NCBI GenBank assembly: GCA_038254585.1
Contig: JBBSGA010000199.1
Span: 1-11,198, forward strand
Length of the DNA stretch: 11,198 bases
Direction: 5' to 3'
Source: JBBSGA01 sp038254585
GTDB taxonomy: Bacteria; Chloroflexota; Chloroflexia; Chloroflexales; Kallotenuaceae
Under the pieces are notes generated by a model. That model was given only the letters and a program-made list of their open reading frames with translations, was not told the DNA's origin and made no database searches. Shown in pieces: positions 5,026-11,198 of this stretch. Made by a program: the position numbers and the translations under genes. Position 1 is the stretch's first letter, and every line of letters begins with the position of its first letter.

Positions 5026-6345
5026 TTAGCCGGCAGTGCTTTCGACGCGTGCTCCCGGATCGAGCAATGTGGCGGCCGGTGCCCGCAGCTCGTCAAAAAG
5101 CGGGAGGCTCCCCGTGCGTACGGCATCGTAGGCATAGACAAACAGAGCCGCCGACCATGCCTGATAGGCATAGCCCATCGGCCTGCCTGTTTCGCCATGA
5201 AGCCACTCGTTGAACTCCCATGGGCCGTCAGCTCCGCTTGCATTCGCGTCGGCGAGAGACTGGAGCAGCTCCTCTGCCTCGTCGCGCCGCTCGGTTCGTA
5301 CGAGCGCGGCAACGTGAAAGCCGCCGATGAAGGGCCAGATCCCGCCGTTATGGTATTGATGCGGCAGGTTGAGATTGCGGCTCCGGTAGTATTCGCGCCA
5401 ATCCTTGTGGCCGGGCATGATCGGCGGGTAGATTGCCTTCGTGGGGAAGGGCCCGGCGGCACCGACCTGGTGCATGTAGCGCAGGATCTGGCTGCTCCGG
5501 TCCTCGTCGGCCAGCCCACAGAGGACCGCCAGCAGATTGCCGAGGCTATCGAGCCAGTCGCCGTACTCGCGGAAGGCGACGTACGGTAAGTAAAAAGGAC
5601 GGCTCGAAATTGATCCTACATTGTGATAGAGCATGTACCACTCAAGATGCATGCTCTTGAGCTTCGCGAGGCGCTCGGCGAAATGCTCGGCATACCAGCA
5701 CCGATCGATCCACATCAGCAGGTTGATACGCTCGGCTACATTCTCGGCGCCCCGATCGGCCGAGCTACCGTCGCCGCCGCAGGCTCTCCTGATCAATGCC
5801 ATCGCCCGCCACGTAGCAACCCAGAGCACGTTGTCGTACAGGATGTTGTAGCGGTTGGCGAAGAGATCCATCCAATCCCCGGCCTCGGGCACCTCCAACA
5901 GCCCGCAATCGTTCATGTCCTGGTAGCGCAGCCACAGCAATGCCATCTCGATACGAGGCAGGTTAGCCTGGAGGAACGCCAGATCCCCAGTTCTCAGGTA
6001 GTAATAGGTGTGGCCTAAAATGAACCACAGGTTGGCATCGACTGCCCCGGCGTTTTCTTTGGTGACCGTATTTGTCGCGACGTCGACGTTGAGCGGTATG
6101 CCGCCGAGCTCGGATTGGAACTCGCCCAGCGTATGCAGCGATGAGCGAAAGGCGATCATCAGCTGAGGGTCGTCACATAGTGCTGCTCCCAGCGCCGTGA
6201 TAACGCTGTCGCGCGCCCAGATATGCGGGTAGCCACGCGCCAGCGCGGAGGCTTTGAAGCCGAGGACGTGGGAGCAGCGCCGGAGCACCTCGACGGCTCG
6301 GTCGCGCGCCTCGTGGATCGAAACGTGTCCGTTACCCAGAAACAT
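5026..6345 (-). CDS. (alpha/alpha)6-barrel glycoside hydrolase, GH100-invertase-like / amylo-alpha-1,6-glucosidase-like
   Basis: The product has 439 residues from ATG 6345. An ATG at 6420 would overlap the upstream gene by 67 bp and adds unconserved sequence. Motifs in order: YPHIWARDSVITALGAAL (39-56), GGIPLNV (81-87), ENAGAVDANLWFILG (97-111), EAGDWMD (154-160), YDNVLW (170-175), PHQYHNGGIWPF (328-339) and EWLHGETGRPMGYAYQAWSAA (380-400). Set beside GH100 neutral invertases from memory, Asp160 falls at the general acid and Glu380 at the other catalytic carboxylate, and HNGG.WP and the Q-W-S end are shared. Related proteins are often labelled amylo-1,6-glucosidase. The substrate cannot be read from sequence: sucrose, an alpha-glucan or a glycosylated compatible solute all remain possible. 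There is no signal peptide, so it is cytoplasmic. It follows the aldehyde dehydrogenase by 8 bp. Confidence 0.85.
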   Translation of the reverse strand: MFLGNGHVSIHEARDRAVEVLRRCSHVLGFKASALARGYPHIWARDSVITALGAALCDDPQLMIAFRSSLHTLGEFQSELGGIPLNVDVATNTVTKENAGAVDANLWFILGHTYYYLRTGDLAFLQANLPRIEMALLWLRYQDMNDCGLLEVPEAGDWMDLFANRYNILYDNVLWVATWRAMALIRRACGGDGSSADRGAENVAERINLLMWIDRCWYAEHFAERLAKLKSMHLEWYMLYHNVGSISSRPFYLPYVAFREYGDWLDSLGNLLAVLCGLADEDRSSQILRYMHQVGAAGPFPTKAIYPPIMPGHKDWREYYRSRNLNLPHQYHNGGIWPFIGGFHVAALVRTERRDEAEELLQSLADANASGADGPWEFNEWLHGETGRPMGYAYQAWSAALFVYAYDAVRTGSLPLFDELRAPAATLLDPGARVESTAG

Positions 6346-6353
6346 GGTCTCCG

Positions 6354-7850
6354 CTACTCCGCATTGTCGATCTGTGCGCGCTGGAGATGGCCTGAGAAGT
6401 CGATGTAGAGCGCTTTCCACTCGGAGAAAATATCCAGGCTCTGGATGCCGCCCTCGCGGTGTCCGTTACCGGTGGCCTTTGTGCCGCCGAAGGGCAGGTG
6501 GATTTCAGCTCCGATCGTCGGCGCGTTGACGTAGACGATGCCGGTGTCGAGATCGCGCATGGCGCGGAAAGCGCTGTGAACGTTGCGGGTGTAGATCGAC
6601 GACGAGAGCCCGTACTTCACGCCGTTGGCCACCTCGATCGCCTCGTCGAGCGAGTCGACCGGGATGATCGCCGCGACCGGCCCGAAAATCTCCTCCTGCG
6701 CGATCCGCATCTCCGGTCGGACCTCCGCGAAGATCGTCGGCTCGTGGAAGTAGCCGTGGGCGTAGTCGCCATCGTCGAGGCGCTCGCCTCCCGCGAGCAC
6801 TTTTGCGCCCTCCTGCTTGCCGATCTCCACGTACTTCAGAACTGTCTCATACTGCTGCTGGTTGATCGACGGGCCCATCGTCACCTGCTCGTCCAGCCCG
6901 CTGCCGACGGTAACCTCTTGCGTGCGCTGCGCCAGTCGGCGGCCAAGATCATCCGCTATGGATCGATGGGCGATGATCCGGCTCGAAGCCGTGCAGCGCT
7001 GACCCGTCGTCCCGAACGCACCCCAGAGTGCTCCCTCGACCACCAGATCGAGATCGGCGTCGTCCATGGCGATGATCGCATTCTTTCCGCCCATCTCCAG
7101 CGAGACGCGCTTGAGCGTCTCCGCGGCAACCTTCGTGATATGATGCCCGATCTCGGTCGAGCCCGTGAACGAGACGACCTTCACATCCGGGTGGCGCACC
7201 AGGGGCTCACCCGCCCGTGGCCCGTCGCCTGTTACGATGTTAGCCACCCCCGCCGGCAGGCCGGCGTCGACCAGCGTCTGGACCAGGTTGATCGTCGAGA
7301 GCGGTGTATCTTCGGCTGGCTTGATCACAATCGTGTTGCCGAGAATCAGCGCAGGCAGGATTTTCCACGAAGGGATCGCCATCGGGAAATTCCACGGCGT
7401 GATCAGCCCGCAGACGCCAAGCGGCACGCGTATGGCCATCTGGAACTTGTCGGGCATCTCGGAGGGCGTCGTCTGGCCGTGCAGACGGCGGCCTTCGCCG
7501 GCCATGAAATAGCACATGTCGATCGCTTCCTGAACGTCGCCACGTGCCTCCTTGATGACCTTACCCATCTCCCGGGTCATCTCCCGCGCGTACTGCTCCT
7601 TGCGCTCGACGAGCAGTTGGGCGGCTCTGAAGAGGATCTCGCCTCGCTTCGGGGCGGGCGTCAGCCGCCAGCCCTCATAAGCCTCCGCCGCCGCTCTAAC
7701 CGCCGCGTCTATATCCTCGGCCTGCGAATCCTGGAATAGCCCGACTACGTCGCGTGTGTCGGCCGGATTGACGTTCGCATACGTATTACCGCTCCAGCTG
7801 GCGACCCACTCGCCGCCGATGAGATTCTTGTAAACCTGGGCCTCGGACAC
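6354..7850 (-). CDS. NAD(P)-dependent aldehyde dehydrogenase (resembles 2-oxoglutarate-semialdehyde/other semialdehyde dehydrogenases)
   Basis: The product has 498 residues, full length for the ALDH superfamily. Visible features are TPWNFP (151-156, Asn154 oxyanion hole), KPAE with Lys177 for cofactor binding, FTGSTEIG (228-235, Rossmann turn), LEMGGKN (251-257, general base Glu252), GQRCTASSR (283-291, nucleophile Cys286) and EEIFGP (386-391). All catalytic residues are intact. The ending GNGHREGG...DIFSEWKALYIDFSGHLQRAQID recalls a subgroup annotated as 2-oxoglutarate-semialdehyde or related dehydrogenases; the exact substrate is not determined. The start is a GTG at 7850 with AGGAGG 6 nt upstream (7857-7862). 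It is the first gene of the minus-strand cluster and is tightly linked to the glycoside hydrolase, suggesting a joint role in carbohydrate or sugar-acid oxidation. Confidence 0.93.
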   Translation of the reverse strand: MSEAQVYKNLIGGEWVASWSGNTYANVNPADTRDVVGLFQDSQAEDIDAAVRAAAEAYEGWRLTPAPKRGEILFRAAQLLVERKEQYAREMTREMGKVIKEARGDVQEAIDMCYFMAGEGRRLHGQTTPSEMPDKFQMAIRVPLGVCGLITPWNFPMAIPSWKILPALILGNTIVIKPAEDTPLSTINLVQTLVDAGLPAGVANIVTGDGPRAGEPLVRHPDVKVVSFTGSTEIGHHITKVAAETLKRVSLEMGGKNAIIAMDDADLDLVVEGALWGAFGTTGQRCTASSRIIAHRSIADDLGRRLAQRTQEVTVGSGLDEQVTMGPSINQQQYETVLKYVEIGKQEGAKVLAGGERLDDGDYAHGYFHEPTIFAEVRPEMRIAQEEIFGPVAAIIPVDSLDEAIEVANGVKYGLSSSIYTRNVHSAFRAMRDLDTGIVYVNAPTIGAEIHLPFGGTKATGNGHREGGIQSLDIFSEWKALYIDFSGHLQRAQIDNAE

Positions 7851-7901
7851 CTTCGTCCTCCTTATGGTGCTGTAAATGAGTGCGCGCAGGGGTCTAGGGC
7901 G

Positions 7902-7907
7902 AGTATA
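7902..7907 (-). promoter_or_regulatory. Possible -10 element for the aldehyde dehydrogenase operon
   Basis: On the minus strand TATACT (5 of 6 to TATAAT) lies about 50 bp upstream of the GTG start. The region where a -35 would sit (about 7925-7930) reads TGAGCA, only a weak match to TTGACA. It is the best candidate in the 7863-7997 stretch, which otherwise shows no feature I can support apart from the divergent proS promoter at its edge. Confidence 0.3.
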
Positions 7908-7997
7908 TCACGATCAGATGGCCGTGCTCACCGACGCCCTGTTTTTAGAGTGCCCACTTTCCGGAGCCCTGAAGCCGCTCGATCGGCAAAGTCCTGA

Positions 7998-8027
7998 TTG
8001 ACAAAGCTCTCCTACGGTTGGTATCAT
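7998..8027 (+). promoter_or_regulatory. Sigma-A-type promoter of the T-box/proS transcript
   Basis: A perfect TTGACA (7998-8003), an 18-nt spacer and TATCAT (8022-8027, 5 of 6 to TATAAT). The expected start near 8034-8036 is just ahead of the first paired bases of the T-box stem I (8051), as expected for a leader RNA. Confidence 0.75.
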
Positions 8028-8035
8028 AGCGACAT

Positions 8036-8358
8036 AACTTCATAGCATAACGACTGTGAAGGGGACTAGTAGGCGTAACGCGTAGGTGCCTGAGGGCACA
8101 GCGAGCCGGAGATGGTGCGAGCCGGCCCTGACGTGTACGTTCGAACCCACCCCTGAGTTGCCACCGCAAGTGGGTGCTGCCTAGAGAGCAGCCAAGCTCG
8201 CCGGAGGTGTGCCGGAAAGTCCACCGTGATCGGGACGCGCTATCGCCCTGTGCGGGGCCGTAGCGGCAGAGTGGGGACGCTGTGCGTCCCAAGCGAGGTG
8301 GTACCGCGCGCCAGGTTGGCCCGTCCTTGAGCAGATCGCTCGGGATGGGTTTTTGTTT
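8036..8358 (+). promoter_or_regulatory. T-box riboswitch (tRNA-Pro sensing, specifier CCC) controlling proS
   Basis: The leader binds uncharged tRNA-Pro and prevents premature termination. Stem I runs from about 8051 (CGAC) to its partner GUUG at 8157-8160. Its distal hairpin has arms GCCGG 8105-8109 and CCGGC 8122-8126 around AGAUGGUGCGAG, a typical stem I loop. The specifier loop reads GAA-CCC-ACCCC-UGAG, placing the codon CCC (Pro) at 8146-8148 with GGGG (8061-8064) available to pair below it. Further hairpins are CCAC/GTGG (8161-8173), GCTGC/GCAGC (8176-8192) and stem III-like GGGACGC/GCGTCCC (8274-8290). The conserved T-box AGCGAGGUGGUACCGCG is at 8292-8308. Its bulge UGGU (8299-8302) would pair with the tRNA 3' end ACCA, matching the A discriminator of bacterial tRNA-Pro. 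A terminator follows. Boundaries are approximate. Confidence 0.93.
8320..8358 (+). terminator. Intrinsic terminator of the T-box leader
   Basis: CCCGTCC (8320-8326) pairs with GGATGGG (8343-8349) through one G-U pair, with an inner GAGC/GCTC stem (8329-8332, 8338-8341), followed by TTTTTGTTT (8350-8358). The 5' arm lies directly after the T-box sequence, so it can be captured by the antiterminator when uncharged tRNA is bound. Control is therefore at the level of transcription. Confidence 0.85.
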
Positions 8359-8455
8359 GCCCAAGAGGTGCCCGGGCCTCGCCCGGATACACGCCGCCGG
8401 CCCGGACGAGATCGTCCCGCGAGGTATTGGCCGGTGGCGGATAAGGAACAGAGCA

Positions 8456-9895
8456 ATGGCGAAAGAGGGTATAACCACGCGGGCTGCAGATTATTCGCAG
8501 TGGTACCTCGACATCGTCGACCAGGCGGGTCTCAGCGAGTATTCGCCCGTGCGGGGATGTATGATCATCAAGCCGCATGGCTATGCGATCTGGGAGGGGA
8601 TCCAGCGTGAGCTCGACCGGCGCATCAAGGAGACCGGCCACGAGAACGCGTATTTTCCGCTCTTCATTCCTAAGAGCTACCTGATGAAAGAGGCTGAGCA
8701 CGTCGCGGGCTTCGCGCCCGAGGTAGCCGAGGTGACGCGCGCCGGCAACGAGGAGCTCGCTGAGCCTCTCGTGGTTCGCCCCACATCCGAGACCATCATC
8801 GGCGTGACCTTCGCCAAGTGGGTCCGCTCCTGGCGCGATCTGCCCGTGCTGATCAACCAGTGGGCCAACGTCGTGCGCTGGGAGCTGCGGCCGCGACCCT
8901 TCCTGCGAACGGTCGAGTTCCTCTGGCAGGAAGGGCACACGGTTCACGCCACGGAGGCGGAGGCCGAGGAGGAAACGCTGAAGATCCTGAACGAGGTCTA
9001 CGCAGACTTCGTCGAAAACGTTATGGCCCTACCTGTCTTGCGCGGCCAGAAGACCGAGTGTGAGAAGTTCCCGGGCGCTCTGCGAACCTATTCGCTCGAG
9101 GCCATGATGCAAGATGGCAGGGCACTCCAGGTGGCCACCAGCCATAACCTCGGACAGAACTTCGCGCGCACCTTCGACATCAAGTACACCACGCCTGACA
9201 ATCGCGAAGAGCTGGCTTGGACGACCTCGTGGGGAGCGTCGACGCGGCTGATCGGAGGGCTGATCATGGCGCATTCCGACGACGATGGGCTCGTTCTCCC
9301 TCCCCGACTCGCGCCAATCCAGGTCGTCGTCGTTCCGATCTGGAAGACCGAAGACGAGCGCGTGGCCGTTATGGAGGCCGTCGCGCGTATCACAGCTGGC
9401 TGGAAAGGCCGCTTCCTCTTCCGTGTCGATACCCGCGACAATCTCACTCCTGGCTTCAAATACAGCGAATGGGAGGTCAAGGGCGTACCCGTACGGGTCG
9501 AGGTTGGGCCTAAGGATGTGCAGAAGGGTACAGTGGCTATTGCACGGCGCGACCGGCCCGGGCGTGAAGGTAAGTCGTTCGTACCGCAGGAGGGGCTGGA
9601 CGAGCGTATCGCCGGGTTGCTCGACGAAATCCAGCAGGCGCTCTACGACCGGGCGCTGCGCTTCCTAAACGAGCATACGGTCGTCGTGGCGAGCTACGAG
9701 GAGTTCTGCGAGCGTATCGAAGGCAACTTTGTTCGCTGCTACTGGGATGGCAGCGACGACGATGAGGCACGCGTCAAGGAGGAGACGCGGGCAACCATCC
9801 GGGTGATTCCCTTCGACCAGCCCGATGTCGAGGGCCGCTGTATCCTGACCGGCCGTCCCACCCGCTGCCAGGTGGTTTTCGCCCGGTCGTATTGA
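8456..9895 (+). CDS. proS: Prolyl-tRNA synthetase, archaeal/eukaryote-type (ProS type 3)
   Basis: It charges tRNA-Pro with proline. From the ATG at 8456 (AAGGA 8 nt upstream) the product has 479 residues, the size of the short class; the long bacterial class has about 570 with an editing insertion, which is absent here. Class II motifs: SPVRGCMIIKPHGYAIWEGIQ (motif 1, 30-50), RPTSET (108-113), RWELRPRPFLRTVEFLWQEGH (motif 2, 141-161) and TTSWGASTRLIGGLIMAHSDDDG (motif 3 region, 256-278). The anticodon-binding domain starts near 285. The C-terminal zinc-binding domain typical of this type is present with four cysteines (418, 428, 462, 471) and the conserved terminal tyrosine. The reading frame is open upstream to 8282, but that part is T-box RNA. 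Regulated by the T-box leader. Confidence 0.97.
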   Translation: MAKEGITTRAADYSQWYLDIVDQAGLSEYSPVRGCMIIKPHGYAIWEGIQRELDRRIKETGHENAYFPLFIPKSYLMKEAEHVAGFAPEVAEVTRAGNEELAEPLVVRPTSETIIGVTFAKWVRSWRDLPVLINQWANVVRWELRPRPFLRTVEFLWQEGHTVHATEAEAEEETLKILNEVYADFVENVMALPVLRGQKTECEKFPGALRTYSLEAMMQDGRALQVATSHNLGQNFARTFDIKYTTPDNREELAWTTSWGASTRLIGGLIMAHSDDDGLVLPPRLAPIQVVVVPIWKTEDERVAVMEAVARITAGWKGRFLFRVDTRDNLTPGFKYSEWEVKGVPVRVEVGPKDVQKGTVAIARRDRPGREGKSFVPQEGLDERIAGLLDEIQQALYDRALRFLNEHTVVVASYEEFCERIEGNFVRCYWDGSDDDEARVKEETRATIRVIPFDQPDVEGRCILTGRPTRCQVVFARSY

Positions 9896-9935
9896 AACAC
9901 CGAAGCCAGGTCCGGTTCTGTCTGGCCCTATATCG

Positions 9936-9941
9936 TATACT
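9936..9941 (+). promoter_or_regulatory. Possible -10 element for the AI-2E family gene
   Basis: TATACT (5 of 6 to the consensus) sits in an AT-rich patch (9928-9945, itself flanked by the inverted bases CTATA and TATAG) in the 128-bp gap after proS. No good -35 is visible at the right distance. The gap also has a weak hairpin (GCCAG 9905-9909 / CTGGC 9922-9926) without a T run, so readthrough from proS cannot be excluded. Confidence 0.3.
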
Positions 9942-10023
9942 ATAGCCGGGCCGCCCGATGAGCGGCGCTTTGGCGATGGGCTATCATAGGCGGTGCTCGT
10001 CGCCGCGACCAGAGCAGCTCACC

Positions 10024-11198
10024 ATGACTCGAATGAGTGTTCCCCGTTTCCTGGTCATCTTGGTCGCCATTATTGGCGGCCTGTGGCTGATCGAGCAGGT
10101 TTTCGGCCTCGTCTATCGTATGGCCGATATCCTTTTGCTCTTCGGTCTGGCCTGGCTGTTGAAGCTGCTCCTCGATCCGCTCATCCGGCGCCTCGAGCAT
10201 GCCCGAGTTCCTCGAGGCGTGGCAATCGCTATCGCCTACCTGCTTACCGTCGGCAGCCTCATCGGAGCCATTCTAGCCCTGACGCCTCAGATCAGCGCGA
10301 TCACCCAGAACCTCCCGGTTCTGGTCGATCAGATTTCCCTGCGCGCGGAGCGCAGCGCGATCTGGCTTCAGCAGCGGGGTGTGCAGATCGACCCCCAGGC
10401 CCTCACCAATCAGATCGCCGGCCTCGCGACCGAGTTTGGGCGTACGATCGCAGGCCGCGCTGTTCAAGCTGCCCAGAGCCTGCTTGGCTTGCTCGGCCGC
10501 ATCGCCCTCGTCATTACGGTCAGCATCTATATGTGTCTCACCCACGGCCGCATGACCAACGTGGTTCGCCCCGTCGTGCCGCCGCGCTGGCGGGACGAGT
10601 ACGATGCCTTCGTCCACGAGGTCAATACCGCCTACTCTTCGTATATTCGTGGCTATTTCTACGTGGTGGCCCTGGGCACACTTATGAGTGCCGCGCTGCT
10701 CTTTGGCTTTCGGATGCCTGGCGCCATCATCTGGTTGATGCTGGTGCTCGTCCTGCGCCTGCTGCCGTTCATCGGCGGGACGTTGGCGGATGTGCTGCTG
10801 TCCCTGATTTTCTTCTTTCAGCTACCGCTTGCCTCCAGTATTTTCGCTGTCGGCTTGGTTATCACAGGCCAGGTCGTTCTTACCAATATGCTCATGCCTC
10901 GCGTCATGAGCCGCGAACTGGGGATCAATCCGCTCCTGGTACTGTTCGCGGTGCTGCTTGGCGGCAAAATCTACGGTGTAGCCGGAATCCTCTTTGCTAT
11001 TCCGGCCGCGGCTGTTATTGCGACCGTGACCGGCAAAGCCGTGAAGCGCTATCTCCTGCCGGCCTACGAGGGACCCGGCTGGTGGCGCGAGGATGTAACC
11101 ATTGCCCAGACGTCCCCGGCGTCCACCTTGCCCGTGCCTGCCGAACATTTAGCGGTCGTCTCGCCACGGCCATCTGTTCCTGTCGATCCGAAGATCTC
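10024..11198 (+). CDS. AI-2E family transporter-like membrane protein (3' end outside window)
   Basis: The frame is open from ATG 10024 to the window end, 391 complete codons. It starts with two membrane helices (VPRFLVILVAIIGGLWLIEQV, then MADILLLFGLAWLLKLLLDPL), followed by RRLEHARVPRGVAIAIAYLL, the usual N-terminus of this family. An amphipathic central part (about 95-160) precedes further helices, with LRLLPFIGG at about 244-252 and MPRVMSRELGINPLLVLFAVLLGGKIYGVAGILFAIPAAAVIA from about 291, both family hallmarks. After about residue 345 the sequence turns hydrophilic (EGPGWWREDV..., Thr/Pro/Val-rich), probably a cytoplasmic tail. Family members export AI-2 or act as ion antiporters; the substrate is not predictable here. 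The start is uncertain: ATGs at 9976 and 10033 are in frame and none has a strong ribosome binding site. Confidence 0.88.
   Translation, partial: MTRMSVPRFLVILVAIIGGLWLIEQVFGLVYRMADILLLFGLAWLLKLLLDPLIRRLEHARVPRGVAIAIAYLLTVGSLIGAILALTPQISAITQNLPVLVDQISLRAERSAIWLQQRGVQIDPQALTNQIAGLATEFGRTIAGRAVQAAQSLLGLLGRIALVITVSIYMCLTHGRMTNVVRPVVPPRWRDEYDAFVHEVNTAYSSYIRGYFYVVALGTLMSAALLFGFRMPGAIIWLMLVLVLRLLPFIGGTLADVLLSLIFFFQLPLASSIFAVGLVITGQVVLTNMLMPRVMSRELGINPLLVLFAVLLGGKIYGVAGILFAIPAAAVIATVTGKAVKRYLLPAYEGPGWWREDVTIAQTSPASTLPVPAEHLAVVSPRPSVPVDPKI

Noticed and set aside
6346..6420. Longer start (ATG at 6420) for the glycoside hydrolase
   Set aside because: It would overlap the aldehyde dehydrogenase by 67 bp with unconserved Arg/Pro-rich sequence; ATG 6345 is 8 bp after the previous stop and has GGAG nearby.
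6459..7739. Long plus-strand open frame (426 codons) opposite the aldehyde dehydrogenase
   Set aside because: It is an antisense shadow of a complete aldehyde dehydrogenase with all catalytic motifs; its translation is Arg/Asp/His-rich without recognisable motifs.
8282..8455. N-terminal extension of proS, open in frame upstream of the ATG at 8456
   Set aside because: This stretch is the T-box, terminator and spacer; the synthetase core begins just after ATG 8456, which has its own AAGGA.
8240..8947. Minus-strand open frame (235 codons) across the T-box and the start of proS
   Set aside because: It is antisense to proS motifs and to a structured leader; no protein features.

Overview
The window looks like a piece of chromosome from a high-GC (roughly 60% by eye), probably Gram-positive-type Chloroflexota, perhaps of the Thermomicrobia/Sphaerobacter kind. 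That placement is an inference from: a transcriptional T-box in front of an archaeal/eukaryote-type prolyl-tRNA synthetase; a SigK/RskA-type ECF pair; a cupredoxin carrying an LPxTG-type wall anchor; and strong AGGAGG-type ribosome binding sites. There are no rRNAs, tRNAs, CRISPR arrays or insertion sequences.

Layout. 1-246 (+) is the 3' end of a glutaminyl-peptide cyclotransferase. It converges on 273-455 (-), a C-terminal remnant of an ABC-3 family metal transporter permease whose upstream part is gone. A perfect 17-bp inverted repeat (464-500) sits at the broken edge and downstream of the next gene. 543-1418 (-) encodes a secreted cupredoxin with a C-terminal LPNTG anchor. It is divergent from a translationally coupled ECF sigma factor (1715-2293) and RskA-like zinc-finger anti-sigma factor (2290-3072). 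3207-3872 (+) is a pentapeptide-repeat protein with its own promoter.

A minus-strand cluster follows, read from 7850 down to 3893: aldehyde dehydrogenase, a GH100-like/amylo-1,6-glucosidase-like glycoside hydrolase, a small protein of unknown function, and ribose-5-phosphate isomerase A. Spacing is 8, 29 and 84 bp, so it is probably an operon of carbohydrate metabolism. Divergent from it, a good sigma-A promoter (7998-8027) drives a complete T-box leader (about 8036-8358, Pro specifier codon CCC) and proS (8456-9895). The window ends inside an AI-2E family membrane protein (10024 onward).

The most interesting signal is in the 296-bp intergenic region between the cupredoxin and sigma-factor genes. 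The same bipartite element, CTGCATCC-N15-AACGTA, occurs once facing each gene, with exactly the same spacer length and at promoter-like distances. This looks like the recognition sequence of the ECF sigma factor encoded alongside it. It suggests a self-contained surface-stress circuit: a membrane anti-sigma factor, an autoregulated sigma factor, and a wall-anchored copper protein as the target.
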